Source: Streptomyces sp. TRM68416
GTDB taxonomy: Bacteria; Actinomycetota; Actinomycetes; Streptomycetales; Streptomycetaceae
Length of the DNA: 64,000 bases
Reading direction: 5' to 3'
Assembly: GCF_014596915.1 (NCBI RefSeq)
Contig: NZ_JACVWU010000023.1
Location: forward strand, 1-64,000
A program made the position numbers and the translations under genes. The notes under the pieces are model-generated. The model saw nothing but the letters and a program-made list of their open reading frames with translations. It was not told where the DNA came from and ran no database searches. How positions within the stretch are numbered: position 1 is the stretch's first letter; every line of letters begins with the position of its first letter. Shown here one piece after another: positions 37,365 to 45,683 of this stretch.

Positions 37365-38324
37365 TCAGTCGTCGTCGTTCACCAGGCGTACCGGAAGCGG
37401 CCGCAGCGCCTCGCGCAGGGCCCGCGCCAGCTCCCGGTACTCCGCGCCCCGCGCGGCGCCCGTACGCATGGCGAGGGCGATGCGACGGGTGGGCGCGGGG
37501 TCGGCGAAGAAGCCGGTGAGGAGCTGGTTGCTGCGGGTCGTCTCGACCTTGACGGCGGTGCGCGGCAGCAGGGTGACGCCCAGTCCGCCGGCCACCAGCT
37601 GGACCAGGGTGGAGAGCCCGGCGGCCGTGGTGGTCACCGGGGCGTCCTCCCTGCCCGCCTCCCGGCAGATGTCGAGAGCCTGGTCGCGCAGGCAGTGCCC
37701 CTCGTCCAGGAGCAGCAGGTTCAGCTCCTTCAGCGCCTCGCGCGGGATGCCCTCCCGGCCGCCGAGCCAGTGGTCCAGCGGGGTGACGAGCACGAAGTCC
37801 TCGTCGAACAGCGGCAGTTCGACGACACCGGGCACTCCCAGGGGGACGGCGAGCAGCAGCAGGTCCAGGCGGCCGGTGTTCAGGCCCTCGACGAGGCTCG
37901 CGGTCTGCTCCTCGTGGACCTGCAGGTCGAGGTCCGGGTAGCGGTCGTGGACCAGCCGCAGCACGGTGGGCAGGAGGTAGGGCGCGACGGTCGGGATGAC
38001 GCCGAGCCGGAGCGCGCCGGTGAACGGGGCCCGTACCGCCTCCGCCTCCTCCAGCAGCGCGCCGACCTCGTCCAGTACGGCCTTGGCGCGTACGGCGAGC
38101 CGTTCGCCGGCCGGCGAGAGCAGCACCTTGCGGGTCGTACGCTCCAACAGGGTGACGCCGAGGGTCTCCTCCAGGGCGGAGACGGCACCGGACAGGGCGG
38201 GCTGGCTCATGCCGATGGCGGCGGCCGCGTCCCGGAAGTGCAAGTGCTCCGCCACGGCGGCGAAGGCCCGCAGCTGGGCCAGGCTGGGCAGCCGCTTCTT
38301 CGCTCCCGCATTACCCACAGTCAC
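37365..38324 (-). CDS. oxyR: LysR-type hydrogen peroxide sensor OxyR
   Basis: The 319-residue regulator has the LysR winged helix (LAQLRAFAAVAEHLHFRDAAAAIGMSQPALSGAVSALEE) and a substrate-type domain with the redox pair C211 and C220 (DEGHCLRDQALDIC), spaced nine residues as in E. coli OxyR. GTG 38324 has GGAGG nine bases upstream. It diverges from ahpC and ahpD, its known targets in Streptomyces. Confidence 0.96.
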   Translation of the reverse strand: MTVGNAGAKKRLPSLAQLRAFAAVAEHLHFRDAAAAIGMSQPALSGAVSALEETLGVTLLERTTRKVLLSPAGERLAVRAKAVLDEVGALLEEAEAVRAPFTGALRLGVIPTVAPYLLPTVLRLVHDRYPDLDLQVHEEQTASLVEGLNTGRLDLLLLAVPLGVPGVVELPLFDEDFVLVTPLDHWLGGREGIPREALKELNLLLLDEGHCLRDQALDICREAGREDAPVTTTAAGLSTLVQLVAGGLGVTLLPRTAVKVETTRSNQLLTGFFADPAPTRRIALAMRTGAARGAEYRELARALREALRPLPVRLVNDDD

Positions 38325-38359
38325 TGATAAACGCCTCCGATCAACATGCCCAAGTGTAG

Positions 38360-38374
38360 TGATTTCTCTAATCA
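38360..38374. promoter_or_regulatory. Candidate OxyR operator
   Basis: TGATT, 5 nt, AATCA is a perfect 15-bp interrupted palindrome containing a T-N11-A LysR box, within the 133-bp divergent oxyR-ahpC promoter region. Confidence 0.55.
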
Positions 38375-38457
38375 ATGCATCTTGTGCCAGCATCGGGCTC
38401 GTCCAACCCATGGGAAGCGTCCGCGATCCGGACGCTTCTTCGCTGCAAGGAGAGCCT

Positions 38458-39012
38458 GTGCTCACTGTTGGTGACAAGTTCCCCGAGTTCGAACTGACCG
38501 CCTGCGTCTCGCTGGAGAAGGGCAAGGAGTTCGAGCAGATCCACCACAAGACCTACGAGGGCAAGTGGCTCGTGGTCTTCGCGTGGCCCAAGGACTTCAC
38601 CTTCGTCTGCCCGACCGAGATCGCCGCGTTCGGCAAGCTGAACGAGGAGTTCGCCGACCGCGACGCCCAGATCCTCGGCTTCTCCGGTGACTCCGAGTTC
38701 GTCCACCACGCCTGGCGCAAGGACCACCCGGACCTGACCGACCTGCCGTTCCCGATGATGGCCGACTCCAAGCACGAGCTGATGCGCGACCTCGGCATCG
38801 AGGGCGAGGACGGCTTCGCCCAGCGTGCCGTCTTCATCGTCGACCCCAACCGCGAGATCCAGTTCACGATGGTGACCGCCGGTTCCGTCGGCCGTAACCC
38901 CAAGGAGGTCCTGCGGGTCCTCGACGCCCTCCAGACGGACGAGCTGTGCCCGTGCAACTGGAGCAAGGGCGAGGACACCCTGGACCCGGTCAAGCTGCTG
39001 GCCGGTGAGTGA
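38458..39012 (+). CDS. ahpC: Alkyl hydroperoxide reductase C (peroxiredoxin)
   Basis: The 184-residue 2-Cys peroxiredoxin has peroxidatic C51 in DFTFVCPTE and resolving cysteines C164 and C166 (CPC) near the C-terminus, the actinobacterial pattern. It reduces peroxides using AhpD as electron donor. GTG 38458 has AAGGAGAG upstream. ahpD follows 5 bp after the stop. Confidence 0.97.
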   Translation: MLTVGDKFPEFELTACVSLEKGKEFEQIHHKTYEGKWLVVFAWPKDFTFVCPTEIAAFGKLNEEFADRDAQILGFSGDSEFVHHAWRKDHPDLTDLPFPMMADSKHELMRDLGIEGEDGFAQRAVFIVDPNREIQFTMVTAGSVGRNPKEVLRVLDALQTDELCPCNWSKGEDTLDPVKLLAGE

Positions 39013-39017
39013 CTGAC

Positions 39018-39551
39018 ATGTCCCTCGACTCCCTGAAGTCCTCGATACCGGACTACGCCAAGGACCTGAAGCTCAACCTCGGTTCGGTCATCGGCAACTC
39101 CGACCTCCCGGCGCAGCAGCTGTGGGGCACCGTGCTGGCGACCGCCATCGCCTCGCGCTCCCCGATCGTGCTGCGCGAGCTGGAGCCGGAGGCGAAGGCG
39201 AACCTCACGCCGGAGGCCTACACGGCGGCGAAGTCCGCCGCGGCGATCATGGCGATGAACAACGTCTTCTACCGCACGCGCCACCTGCTCTCGGACCACG
39301 AGTACGGGACCATGCGCGCGGGTCTGCGGATGAACGTCATCGGCAACCCCGGTGTCGACAAGGTCGACTTCGAGCTGTGGTCCTTCGCCGTCTCCGCCAT
39401 CAACGGCTGCGGCATGTGCCTGGACTCGCACGAGCAGGTGCTGCGCAAGGCGGGCGTCGAGCGCGAGGTCATCCAGGAGGCCTTCAAGATCGCCTCCGTG
39501 GTGCAGGCGGTCGGCGTCACGCTGGAGACCGAAGCGGTCCTCTCCGCGTAA
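39018..39551 (+). CDS. ahpD: Alkyl hydroperoxide reductase D
   Basis: The 177-residue helical protein carries the C131-x2-C134 and H138 active site (INGCGMCLDSHEQ) that recycles AhpC. The sequence matches the actinobacterial AhpD family along its whole length. Start ATG 39018; GTG 39009 is less likely. It is the second gene of the OxyR-controlled operon. Confidence 0.97.
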   Translation: MSLDSLKSSIPDYAKDLKLNLGSVIGNSDLPAQQLWGTVLATAIASRSPIVLRELEPEAKANLTPEAYTAAKSAAAIMAMNNVFYRTRHLLSDHEYGTMRAGLRMNVIGNPGVDKVDFELWSFAVSAINGCGMCLDSHEQVLRKAGVEREVIQEAFKIASVVQAVGVTLETEAVLSA

Positions 39552-39566
39552 ACGCCGGTGCTGCGT

Positions 39567-39597
39567 GGGCCCCGTTCACCCCTGGTGGGCGGGGCCC
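39567..39597. terminator. Terminator between ahpD and the AI-2E permease
   Basis: GGGCCCCG (39567-39574) and CGGGGCCC (39590-39597) form an 8-bp stem. It overlaps the stop codon of the convergent gene. Confidence 0.6.
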
Positions 39598-40910
39598 TCG
39601 GCGTTGACGGCACCGCCGTCCTCGGGGGCCGCGGCGCCCCCTCCGACCCGAACGGCCACGCCCTCGTCAGGGGCCGGACGGGACTGTTGGCTGTACTTCC
39701 GCAGATAGCCGACCACCGTGTTCGTCACCGCCACCAGCGGCACCGCCACCACCGCGCCACCGATCCCGGCGATCATGCCGCCCGCCGCGACCGACAGCAC
39801 GACCGCCAACGGGTGCACCCGGACCGCACGGCCCAGGATGAACGGCTGGAGGACGTGACCCTCGATCTGCTGCACCGCGAGGACGACCGCGAGGGTCATC
39901 ACCGCCGTGAACACGCCCTGCGTCACCAGGGCGACCACGACCGCCAGCGCACCCGAGGCCACCGCGCCCACGAGCGGGATGAAGGAGAACAGGAAGATGA
40001 AGACGGCCAGCGGCACGGCCATCGGCACGTCCAGGAAGTAGATGCCGATGCCGATGAAGACCGCGTCGATCAGCGCCACCAGCACCGTGCCGCGCACATA
40101 CGCCGTCAGTGTCCGCCAGGCCGCCGGGCCGGCGCCCGCCACACCCGGCCGGGCCGCCGCCGGGACCAGCTTCAGCGTCCACTCCCAGATCCGCCTGCCG
40201 TCGTAGAGCAGGAAGAGCGTGGAGAAGGCCGCCAGCAGTATGCCGGTGAGCGCCTCCACGACGACCGTCACGCCCTCCAGGCCCTTGGAGGTGATCTCGT
40301 CGGTGTTGGCGCCGATCGTGTCGCGCAGGTTCTCGGCGATCTCGTTGATCTGCTTGTCGGTGACGTGGAAGGGGCTGTCCAGCAGCCAGTTGCGCAGCTC
40401 GTCGATGCCGTCCTGGACCTGGTCGGAGAGGTCGCCGATGTTCTCCATGACCTGCCAGGTGACGAACCAGCCCATCAGGCCCATCACGACGAAGCCCAGG
40501 ATCGCGGTGAGTGCGGTCGCGAGGCCGCGCGGGACGCCGTGCCGGCGCAGGCGCGAGACCGTCGGCTCCAGCAGCGCGGTGATCAGCAGGGCCGCGACGA
40601 AGGCCAGCACCAGCAGCTGTACGGCGCTGATGACCCGCATCAGCACCCAGACCGTGCCGGCCAGCACCAGCAGCCGCCAGCCGGCCTCGGCGGCCACCCG
40701 GACGCCCCACGGCACGGCGAGCGCGGGGTCGGGACGGGTCTGCGCGGCGGGCACGTGCTCGACGGGCGGCGGGGTGCGGTCGGCGGGAGGTTGCGGTGCG
40801 GGCTCCTCGGCGTTCTCCCGCTCCACCTCCGCACGGCGCTCGTCCAACCGCTCTTCCATCTTCGTCAGTCCGGCGCCGAGCCGACCGAGCCACCGTGGCA
40901 CTCGCGACAT
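39576..40910 (-). CDS. AI-2E family transporter (PerM-like)
   Basis: The 444-residue membrane protein has helices RLLVLAGTVWVLMRVISAVQLLVLAFVAALLITALL, then the conserved C-terminal family block (LVALIDAVFIGIGIYFLDVPMAVPLAVFIFLFSFIPLVGAV and GHVLQPFILGRAVRVHPLAVVLSVAAGGMIAGIGGAVVAVPLVA). The name derives from an E. coli autoinducer exporter, but most members are uncharacterised. ATG 40910 has GAGGACGG upstream. Confidence 0.92.
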   Translation of the reverse strand: MSRVPRWLGRLGAGLTKMEERLDERRAEVERENAEEPAPQPPADRTPPPVEHVPAAQTRPDPALAVPWGVRVAAEAGWRLLVLAGTVWVLMRVISAVQLLVLAFVAALLITALLEPTVSRLRRHGVPRGLATALTAILGFVVMGLMGWFVTWQVMENIGDLSDQVQDGIDELRNWLLDSPFHVTDKQINEIAENLRDTIGANTDEITSKGLEGVTVVVEALTGILLAAFSTLFLLYDGRRIWEWTLKLVPAAARPGVAGAGPAAWRTLTAYVRGTVLVALIDAVFIGIGIYFLDVPMAVPLAVFIFLFSFIPLVGAVASGALAVVVALVTQGVFTAVMTLAVVLAVQQIEGHVLQPFILGRAVRVHPLAVVLSVAAGGMIAGIGGAVVAVPLVAVTNTVVGYLRKYSQQSRPAPDEGVAVRVGGGAAAPEDGGAVNAEGPAHQG

Positions 40911-41046
40911 GATCCGTCCTCTTCCCCCGTCTTTCCCCACCACTCCCCCCTGGAGTCGTCCGGTCCGACCGTACATGGCGACAGCCCCTCACCGTAGGAC
41001 GGTGAAGGGCTGTGCGGGGTTGAGCGTCAAGCAGCGGCCGCGAGGC

Positions 41047-41745
41047 CTAGTACCACTTGTTGGCCTGCCAGAACGACCAGGCGCCGCACGGGCTGCCGTA
41101 GCGCTCGTTCATGTAGTTCAGGCCCCACTTGATCTGGGTGCCGGGGTTCGTCTGCCAGTCGGCGCCGACCGACGACATCTTCGAACCGGGCAGGGCCTGG
41201 AAGAGGCCGTAGGCGCCGGAGGACGGGTTGACGGCCCGGTAGTTCCAGCTCGATTCGTGGTCCACGATGTTGCTGAAGCAGGTCCACTGGTCGCTCGGCA
41301 CGACCTGGCGTGCCATCGCCTGGATCTGCGCGACGGTGTAGGAGCTCTGCACCGGGAAGCTGGCCGTGGACGCGGACCGGGAGGCCTTCGCCTCGGCCTC
41401 TTCGCGCTCCTTGGCTTCCTGAGCGGCCTTCGCCGCCTTCTCGGCGGCGTCCTTCTTCTCGATCGCGGTCTGGGCGGCCGCCTTGCGGGCCGCTTCCTCC
41501 GCGTCCTTCTTGGCGCTGACGTCCGCGGCGATGGCCTGGACGTCGGCCTGCTGCGTCAGGGACGCGGTCTGAACCTGGGCCTGCTGGCCCGCGGGCATGT
41601 CCGCGAGGAGCGTCGCGTCGGCTGCCGTCGCTTCGGCGTCGTTGTTCTGTGCGGTGCTGCCCGAGGCAACGCCGACAACGCTTCCGACGGCGGTGACCGC
41701 GGTGGCCGAGGCCACTGCGAATCCCCGGACCGAAATCCGGCTCAC
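41047..41745 (-). CDS. Secreted transglycosylase-like protein
   Basis: The 232-residue protein has a signal peptide (ISVRGFAVASATAVTAVGSVVGVASG), an Ala/Glu/Lys-rich coiled coil (about residues 75-140) and a C-terminal lysozyme-like domain: IVDHESSWNYRAVNPSSGAYGLFQALPG, with E the likely catalytic acid, and WGLNYMNERYGSPCGAWSFWQANKWY. It should cleave peptidoglycan glycan strands. I prefer GTG 41745 with GGAAGGA 6 nt upstream; ATG 41763 would fall in the structured leader. Confidence 0.9.
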   Translation of the reverse strand: MSRISVRGFAVASATAVTAVGSVVGVASGSTAQNNDAEATAADATLLADMPAGQQAQVQTASLTQQADVQAIAADVSAKKDAEEAARKAAAQTAIEKKDAAEKAAKAAQEAKEREEAEAKASRSASTASFPVQSSYTVAQIQAMARQVVPSDQWTCFSNIVDHESSWNYRAVNPSSGAYGLFQALPGSKMSSVGADWQTNPGTQIKWGLNYMNERYGSPCGAWSFWQANKWY

Positions 41746-41762
41746 ACGGTTTCCTTCCAGCA

Positions 41763-41895
41763 TCGCCCGCTTCGGTGACCCTGGCGGACGCAATCGTGCC
41801 CCTGACACTGGCCTCCCAACTGCGGGGTCACGGGAGGCGCGGGCCCGGTGGGCAACTCCCGCGAGGGGAGCGCCGCGTGGTGCGCGGGCGGCATA
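41763..41895 (-). promoter_or_regulatory. Candidate ydaO-type (c-di-AMP) riboswitch leader
   Basis: The leader of the transglycosylase gene can close with CGCCCGC (plus about 41882-41890) pairing to GCGGGCG next to the start. It has internal GC stems, and its 3' part TCCGCCAGGGTCACCGAAGC resembles the conserved 3' end of ydaO RNAs as I remember it. In Streptomyces this riboswitch precedes several cell-wall hydrolase genes. The match is by eye and incomplete. Confidence 0.4.
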
Positions 41896-42143
41896 CGACG
41901 TCGCTTTGGAGTTAGCGGTGTTTCTCACGTTGTGCCGTACCGCTGGGGGTACAGCTGTGTCGCATGCGGGGCCTGACAGGAGTGAGACTCTGCCGTAACC
42001 GGACGCCGCAAGGCAATTCTGCGTTGCGTGTGAAAGCTCACACCTCGTTTGTCCCAGGGGATTCTCGGAAAGCCGCACACGCCAAGGCGCCGCCCGGCTA
42101 GGCTCTACGCCTTTCCGGACGGCGCCAACTGGTGGAGAAGACC

Positions 42144-43469
42144 TCAGATTTGGCCGTCTTCGAGCATTTCGGTCACAAGGGCCGCGATCTGGGACCTCTC
42201 GGACCTCGTCAGCGTGACATGGGCGAAGAGGGGATGCCCCTTCAGCTTCTCCACGACGGCGACGACACCGTCGTAGCGACCGACGCGCAGATTGTCCCGC
42301 TGTGCCACGTCATGGGTGAGAACCACCCGCGAATTCGCCCCGATTCGGGACAGAACCGTAAGAAGTACGTTCCTCTCCAATGACTGTGCCTCGTCCACGA
42401 TCACGAACGCGTCGTGCAGCGAGCGGCCGCGGATGTGGGTGAGCGGCAGGACCTCCAGCATCCCGCGCGAGGTGACCTCCTCGATGACCTCGCGGCTGGT
42501 GACCGCGGACAGCGTGTCGAAGACCGCCTGCGCCCAGGGGCTCATCTTCTCGGCCTCGGAACCCGGCAGATAGCCCAGCTCCTGGCCGCCGACCGCGTAC
42601 AGCGGACGGAAGACCATGACCTTCTGGTGCTGGCGGCGCTCCAGGACCGCTTCAAGACCCGCGCACAGGGCGAGCGCGGACTTGCCGGTGCCGGCCCGAC
42701 CGCCCATCGACACGATTCCCACATCCGGGTCGAGGAGCAGATCGAGCGCGATCCGCTGCTCGGCGCTGCGGCCCTTGATGCCGAACGCCTCCCGGTCGCC
42801 CCGCACCAGACGGACGTTGCCGTCGGCCGTCACCCGGCCCAGCGCCTTGCCGCGCTCGGAGTGGATGGTCAGCCCCGTGTGCACGGGCAGGTCGGCGGCC
42901 TCGGGCACATGAATGCGCCCCTCCTCGAAGAGGATGTCCACCTGCTCGCCGGGCAGCGTCAGTTCGGACATCCCGGTCCAGCCGGAGGCGTCCGTGATGG
43001 CGAGCTCGGCGCGGTACTCCTCGGCGAGGAGACCGACGGACGAGGCCTTGATCCTGAGCGGCAGGTCCTTCGACACCACGGTGACGTCGAACCCCTCGGC
43101 CTGCAGATTGCGGGCGACCGCGAGGATGCGGGAGTCGTTGTCCCCCAGGCGATAGCCGGTGGGCAGCACGCTGGGGTCCGAGTGATTGAGCTCGACACGG
43201 ACGGTCCCGCCGAGATCCCCGATCGGGATGGGGGCATCGAGGCGGCCGTGCCGGACCCGGAACTCGTCGAGCAGACGCAGCGCCTGCCGGGCGAAGTAGC
43301 CGAGTTCGGGATGGTGCCGCTTGGCCTCCAGCTCCGTCACCACGACGATGGGGAGCACGACCTCGTGCTCGTCGAAGCGGCTCAGAGCGTTCGGGTCGGC
43401 CAGCAGGACGCTGGTGTCGAGAACGTAGGTGCGCCGGTCTGGCTTGTGGCGCTTTGTGCTGGTCACCAC
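42144..43469 (-). CDS. PhoH-family ATPase with N-terminal PIN domain
   Basis: The 441-residue protein has a PIN-type nuclease domain (YVLDTSVLLADPNALSRFDEHEVVLPIVVVTELEAK, LGDNDSRILAVARNL) and a PhoH P-loop domain (GGRAGTGKSALALCAGL, FVIVDEAQSLERNVLLTVLSRIGANSRVVLTHD). PIN-PhoH proteins are RNA helicase-nucleases in mycobacteria. Start taken at GTG 43469 (V-V-T-S-T-K); ribosome site unclear. It precedes no close partner. Confidence 0.93.
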   Translation of the reverse strand: MVTSTKRHKPDRRTYVLDTSVLLADPNALSRFDEHEVVLPIVVVTELEAKRHHPELGYFARQALRLLDEFRVRHGRLDAPIPIGDLGGTVRVELNHSDPSVLPTGYRLGDNDSRILAVARNLQAEGFDVTVVSKDLPLRIKASSVGLLAEEYRAELAITDASGWTGMSELTLPGEQVDILFEEGRIHVPEAADLPVHTGLTIHSERGKALGRVTADGNVRLVRGDREAFGIKGRSAEQRIALDLLLDPDVGIVSMGGRAGTGKSALALCAGLEAVLERRQHQKVMVFRPLYAVGGQELGYLPGSEAEKMSPWAQAVFDTLSAVTSREVIEEVTSRGMLEVLPLTHIRGRSLHDAFVIVDEAQSLERNVLLTVLSRIGANSRVVLTHDVAQRDNLRVGRYDGVVAVVEKLKGHPLFAHVTLTRSERSQIAALVTEMLEDGQI

Positions 43470-43796
43470 GGAAGGACGTACCCCCTCGGAAGAGGTCGGG
43501 GAGCGACGGAGAGGAGCTGGACCGGTCGACGGCCCTCGTGCGCGGGCCGGGGACCGGCCCTCCGTTGCGTCGTCCGTACGGTGACCGCACGATCGGGCTG
43601 GTGCAAAGGGCCTCCCGGGCGGACGGCTCCGGCGCCGCCCGCTGAGATCCGACACCCGTGGTTCGAGTGTCGACCTGCTTGGCTTATGCCCTCGAACACG
43701 CGCCGCCATGCCACGGCATATGACGGCGCGTTGGTGAACTCTTTGTTACTTCCGTACCGGACGGGGTACGCGGGAACTCCCCTGGCGTGTGCCGCC
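43470..43796. other. Intergenic region between phoH and isoprenyl transferase genes
   Basis: Probable phoH leader and promoter region. It contains a small stem CGACAC/GTGTCG around 43651-43672 and an AT-richer patch with TTTGTTACTT at 43741. I see no gene. Confidence 0.4.
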
Positions 43797-44570
43797 TCAG
43801 CCGCCGTAACGGCGGTGGCGGGCCGCGTAGTCGCGCAGTGCGCGCAGGAAGTCGACCTTGCGGAAGGCCGGCCAGAAGACGTCGCAGAAGTAGTACTCGG
43901 AGTGGGCGGTCTGCCAGAGCATGAAGCCGGACAGCCGCTGCTCGCCGCTGGTGCGGATCACCAGGTCGGGGTCGGGCTGGTCACCGGTGTAGAGGTGGCG
44001 GCCGATCATGTCGATGTCGACGGCCTCGGCGAGCTCGTCCATCGAGGTGCCCTTGTCCTGCGCGTCCAGCAGCATCGAGCGCACCGCGTCGGCGATCTCC
44101 TGCCGGCCGCCGTAGCCGATGGCGACGTTGACCACTATCCCCTCGACGTGTGCGGTGGCCTCCTCGGCCTCCTTGAGGGTGGTCTGCATCGGCGCCGGCA
44201 GCAGGTCGAGGGTGCCGACGTGATGCACGCGCCAGCGGCCGTCGCCGGCGAGGGTGCGGACGACGTCCTCGATGATGCCGAGCAGGGGGCCCAGTTCCTC
44301 CTGCGGCCGGTCGAAGTTGTCCGTCGACAGCAGCCAGAGGGTGACGACCTCGACGTCCGTCTCCGTGCACCAGCCGAGGAACTCCTCGATCTTCTCGGCC
44401 CCGGCCCGGTGGCCGTGCACGGTGCTGGATCCCGCGGCCTTCGCCCAGCGGCGGTTGCCGTCCATGATGACGCCGATGTGCTTGGGCACCTGAGCGTGGT
44501 CGAGGTGACCTTCCACCCGGCGTGCGTACAGCCTGACCAACAGGCCGCGCAGCTTGTCGCGCAGGTTCAC
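43797..44570 (-). CDS. Isoprenyl transferase (cis-prenyltransferase, UppS-like)
   Basis: The 257-residue enzyme makes Z-polyprenyl diphosphates by condensing IPP with an allylic primer. It has the catalytic motif HIGVIMDGNRRWAK with D37, GHRAGAEKIEEFLGWC, LWLLSTDNFDRP, the RTSGEQRLSGFMLWQTAHSEYYF block and WPAFRKVDFLRALRDYAARHRRYGG. It could be undecaprenyl- or Z-farnesyl-type; product length is not evident. GTG 44570 has GGAGGGG upstream. Confidence 0.93.
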   Translation of the reverse strand: MNLRDKLRGLLVRLYARRVEGHLDHAQVPKHIGVIMDGNRRWAKAAGSSTVHGHRAGAEKIEEFLGWCTETDVEVVTLWLLSTDNFDRPQEELGPLLGIIEDVVRTLAGDGRWRVHHVGTLDLLPAPMQTTLKEAEEATAHVEGIVVNVAIGYGGRQEIADAVRSMLLDAQDKGTSMDELAEAVDIDMIGRHLYTGDQPDPDLVIRTSGEQRLSGFMLWQTAHSEYYFCDVFWPAFRKVDFLRALRDYAARHRRYGG

Positions 44571-44724
44571 GTGATTGTCAGCCCCTCCGTGCGGATCGGA
44601 CGGACACGGCCTCGACTCGGCGGCCGAGGGCGGTCTCAGCCCGGGTGGCGGTCCCCCGCAGGCCCGGTACGACGGGCCCCAGGGGCCGAAGCCTACCCCT
44701 GTTGGGGCGGAAGGCCGCCAACGG

Positions 44725-44942
44725 GTGGGGGCGGGGAGGGGGATGGGGGGAGGAGGGACGGAGGGGAGGAGGGACGGAGGGGAGGGGGGAGGGGCGTACG
44801 GGGATGGTGGCGGTGAGTGCGGGGATACGGCGGGGGCGGCGGCGCCGGTTCGCCGGGGACTGGGGGTGCGGGGCCCGGCGGAGAGGTGGGCGAGGACGAC
44901 GGAGAGGTGGGCGGGCACGGCGGAGAGGTGGGCGAGCCGGAC
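44725..44942. repeat. Purine-rich tract and 21-bp tandem repeats
   Basis: About 70 bases (44725-44795) are nearly all G and A, with a 16-bp unit repeated twice. At 44879-44942 a 21-bp unit beginning GGAGAGGTGGGCG is repeated three times. All nearby frames are low-complexity, so I treat the region as non-coding. Confidence 0.7.
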
Positions 44943-44955
44943 TGAGCGGGAGCAC

Positions 44956-44996
44956 AAAAAACGGGCCGGTCCGTGGGGGGGAGACGGACCGGCCCG
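44956..44996 (-). terminator. Intrinsic terminator with U6 tail, minus strand
   Basis: CGGGCCGGTCCGT (44962-44974) pairs perfectly with ACGGACCGGCCCG (44984-44996), loop 9 nt. On the minus strand it is followed by six T (44961-44956). It would end a leftward transcript from the 45.0-45.6 kb region, about 385 bp before the isoprenyl transferase. Confidence 0.85.
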
Positions 44997-45382
44997 AGGG
45001 GGGGTTTCCACCATAACCCTTCGTAAGTGATGCTGCGTGCATCGGCGCGAGACAACTACTCTCCGAAGTCGGCCGACGACGCCCGGGTGGCCGCAAAGCG
45101 CCCCTTTCGGGGCGGACACATGGCCGGAACACGGCTGATTTCCAGGGGAGATCGGGCCGGATGGGGCGAGAAGCGACGGTTTTGGCGGGCCTTGAACTCC
45201 GGTGGGGCGAGTTGTCCCCACATCCCCCAGCCGGGTGACCCCGGCAGCGAACGTCTGCTTGACGCCGACGCGGCTCCCCTGCCGCCCCGGCGTTTCGCAG
45301 GTAGGTACGGCGTCGCGCAGCCCCCTCCACTGCGCGGCACCGCCCGCGCAGCTTTGCTGGCGCGAATTACCTTGGTCTGAAC

Positions 45383-45499
45383 TTACGCGATCAGCGCGAT
45401 TGATGCGAGTCGCCAGTAATAACAATGTGAAAACACAGCTACCCCTTGGATACACAGGGTCAGCATGACCCTGAGCACGATTTGCCCGTATTTGCGCAT
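45383..45499 (-). CDS. Possible 38-aa membrane peptide, weak
   Basis: Frame from ATG 45499 (M-R-K-Y-G-Q) encodes a hydrophobic peptide: VLRVMLTLCIQGVAVF and a C-terminal LASIALIA. Third-position GC is only about half, unlike neighbours, and no good ribosome site is seen. The AT-rich patch may instead be a promoter or small RNA upstream of the terminator at 44956. The rest of 44997-45683 shows only a GCCCC/GGGGC stem near 45111 and an AGGGTCA/TGACCCT stem near 45460. Confidence 0.25.
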   Translation of the reverse strand: MRKYGQIVLRVMLTLCIQGVAVFSHCYYWRLASIALIA

Positions 45500-45683
45500 C
45501 GTGTAGGCCGCCCCGCCCTGGACACCAGGCCACGTTCCGTCCGCCCAGCGCTCCGGCATGCGCCTACGACGGCGAAGAACACCTGGCACAGGGCGGGCGC
45601 GCGACGGCTCCAGCGACCATTCCCGGCCACTCCGCGATGCCCGACGCCCGCGCGCCTGGATTCAGTGAGGTTTCAGCGAGGCC

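Noticed and set aside
42414..44816. 800-codon plus-strand frame opposite phoH and the isoprenyl transferase
   Set aside because: Spans two real minus-strand genes and their intergenic gap; no domain.
43797..45533. Extension of the isoprenyl transferase frame upstream to 45533
   Set aside because: The extra N-terminal part is Pro/Ser/Arg-rich, crosses the intrinsic terminator at 44956-44996, and a good GTG start with ribosome site exists at 44570.
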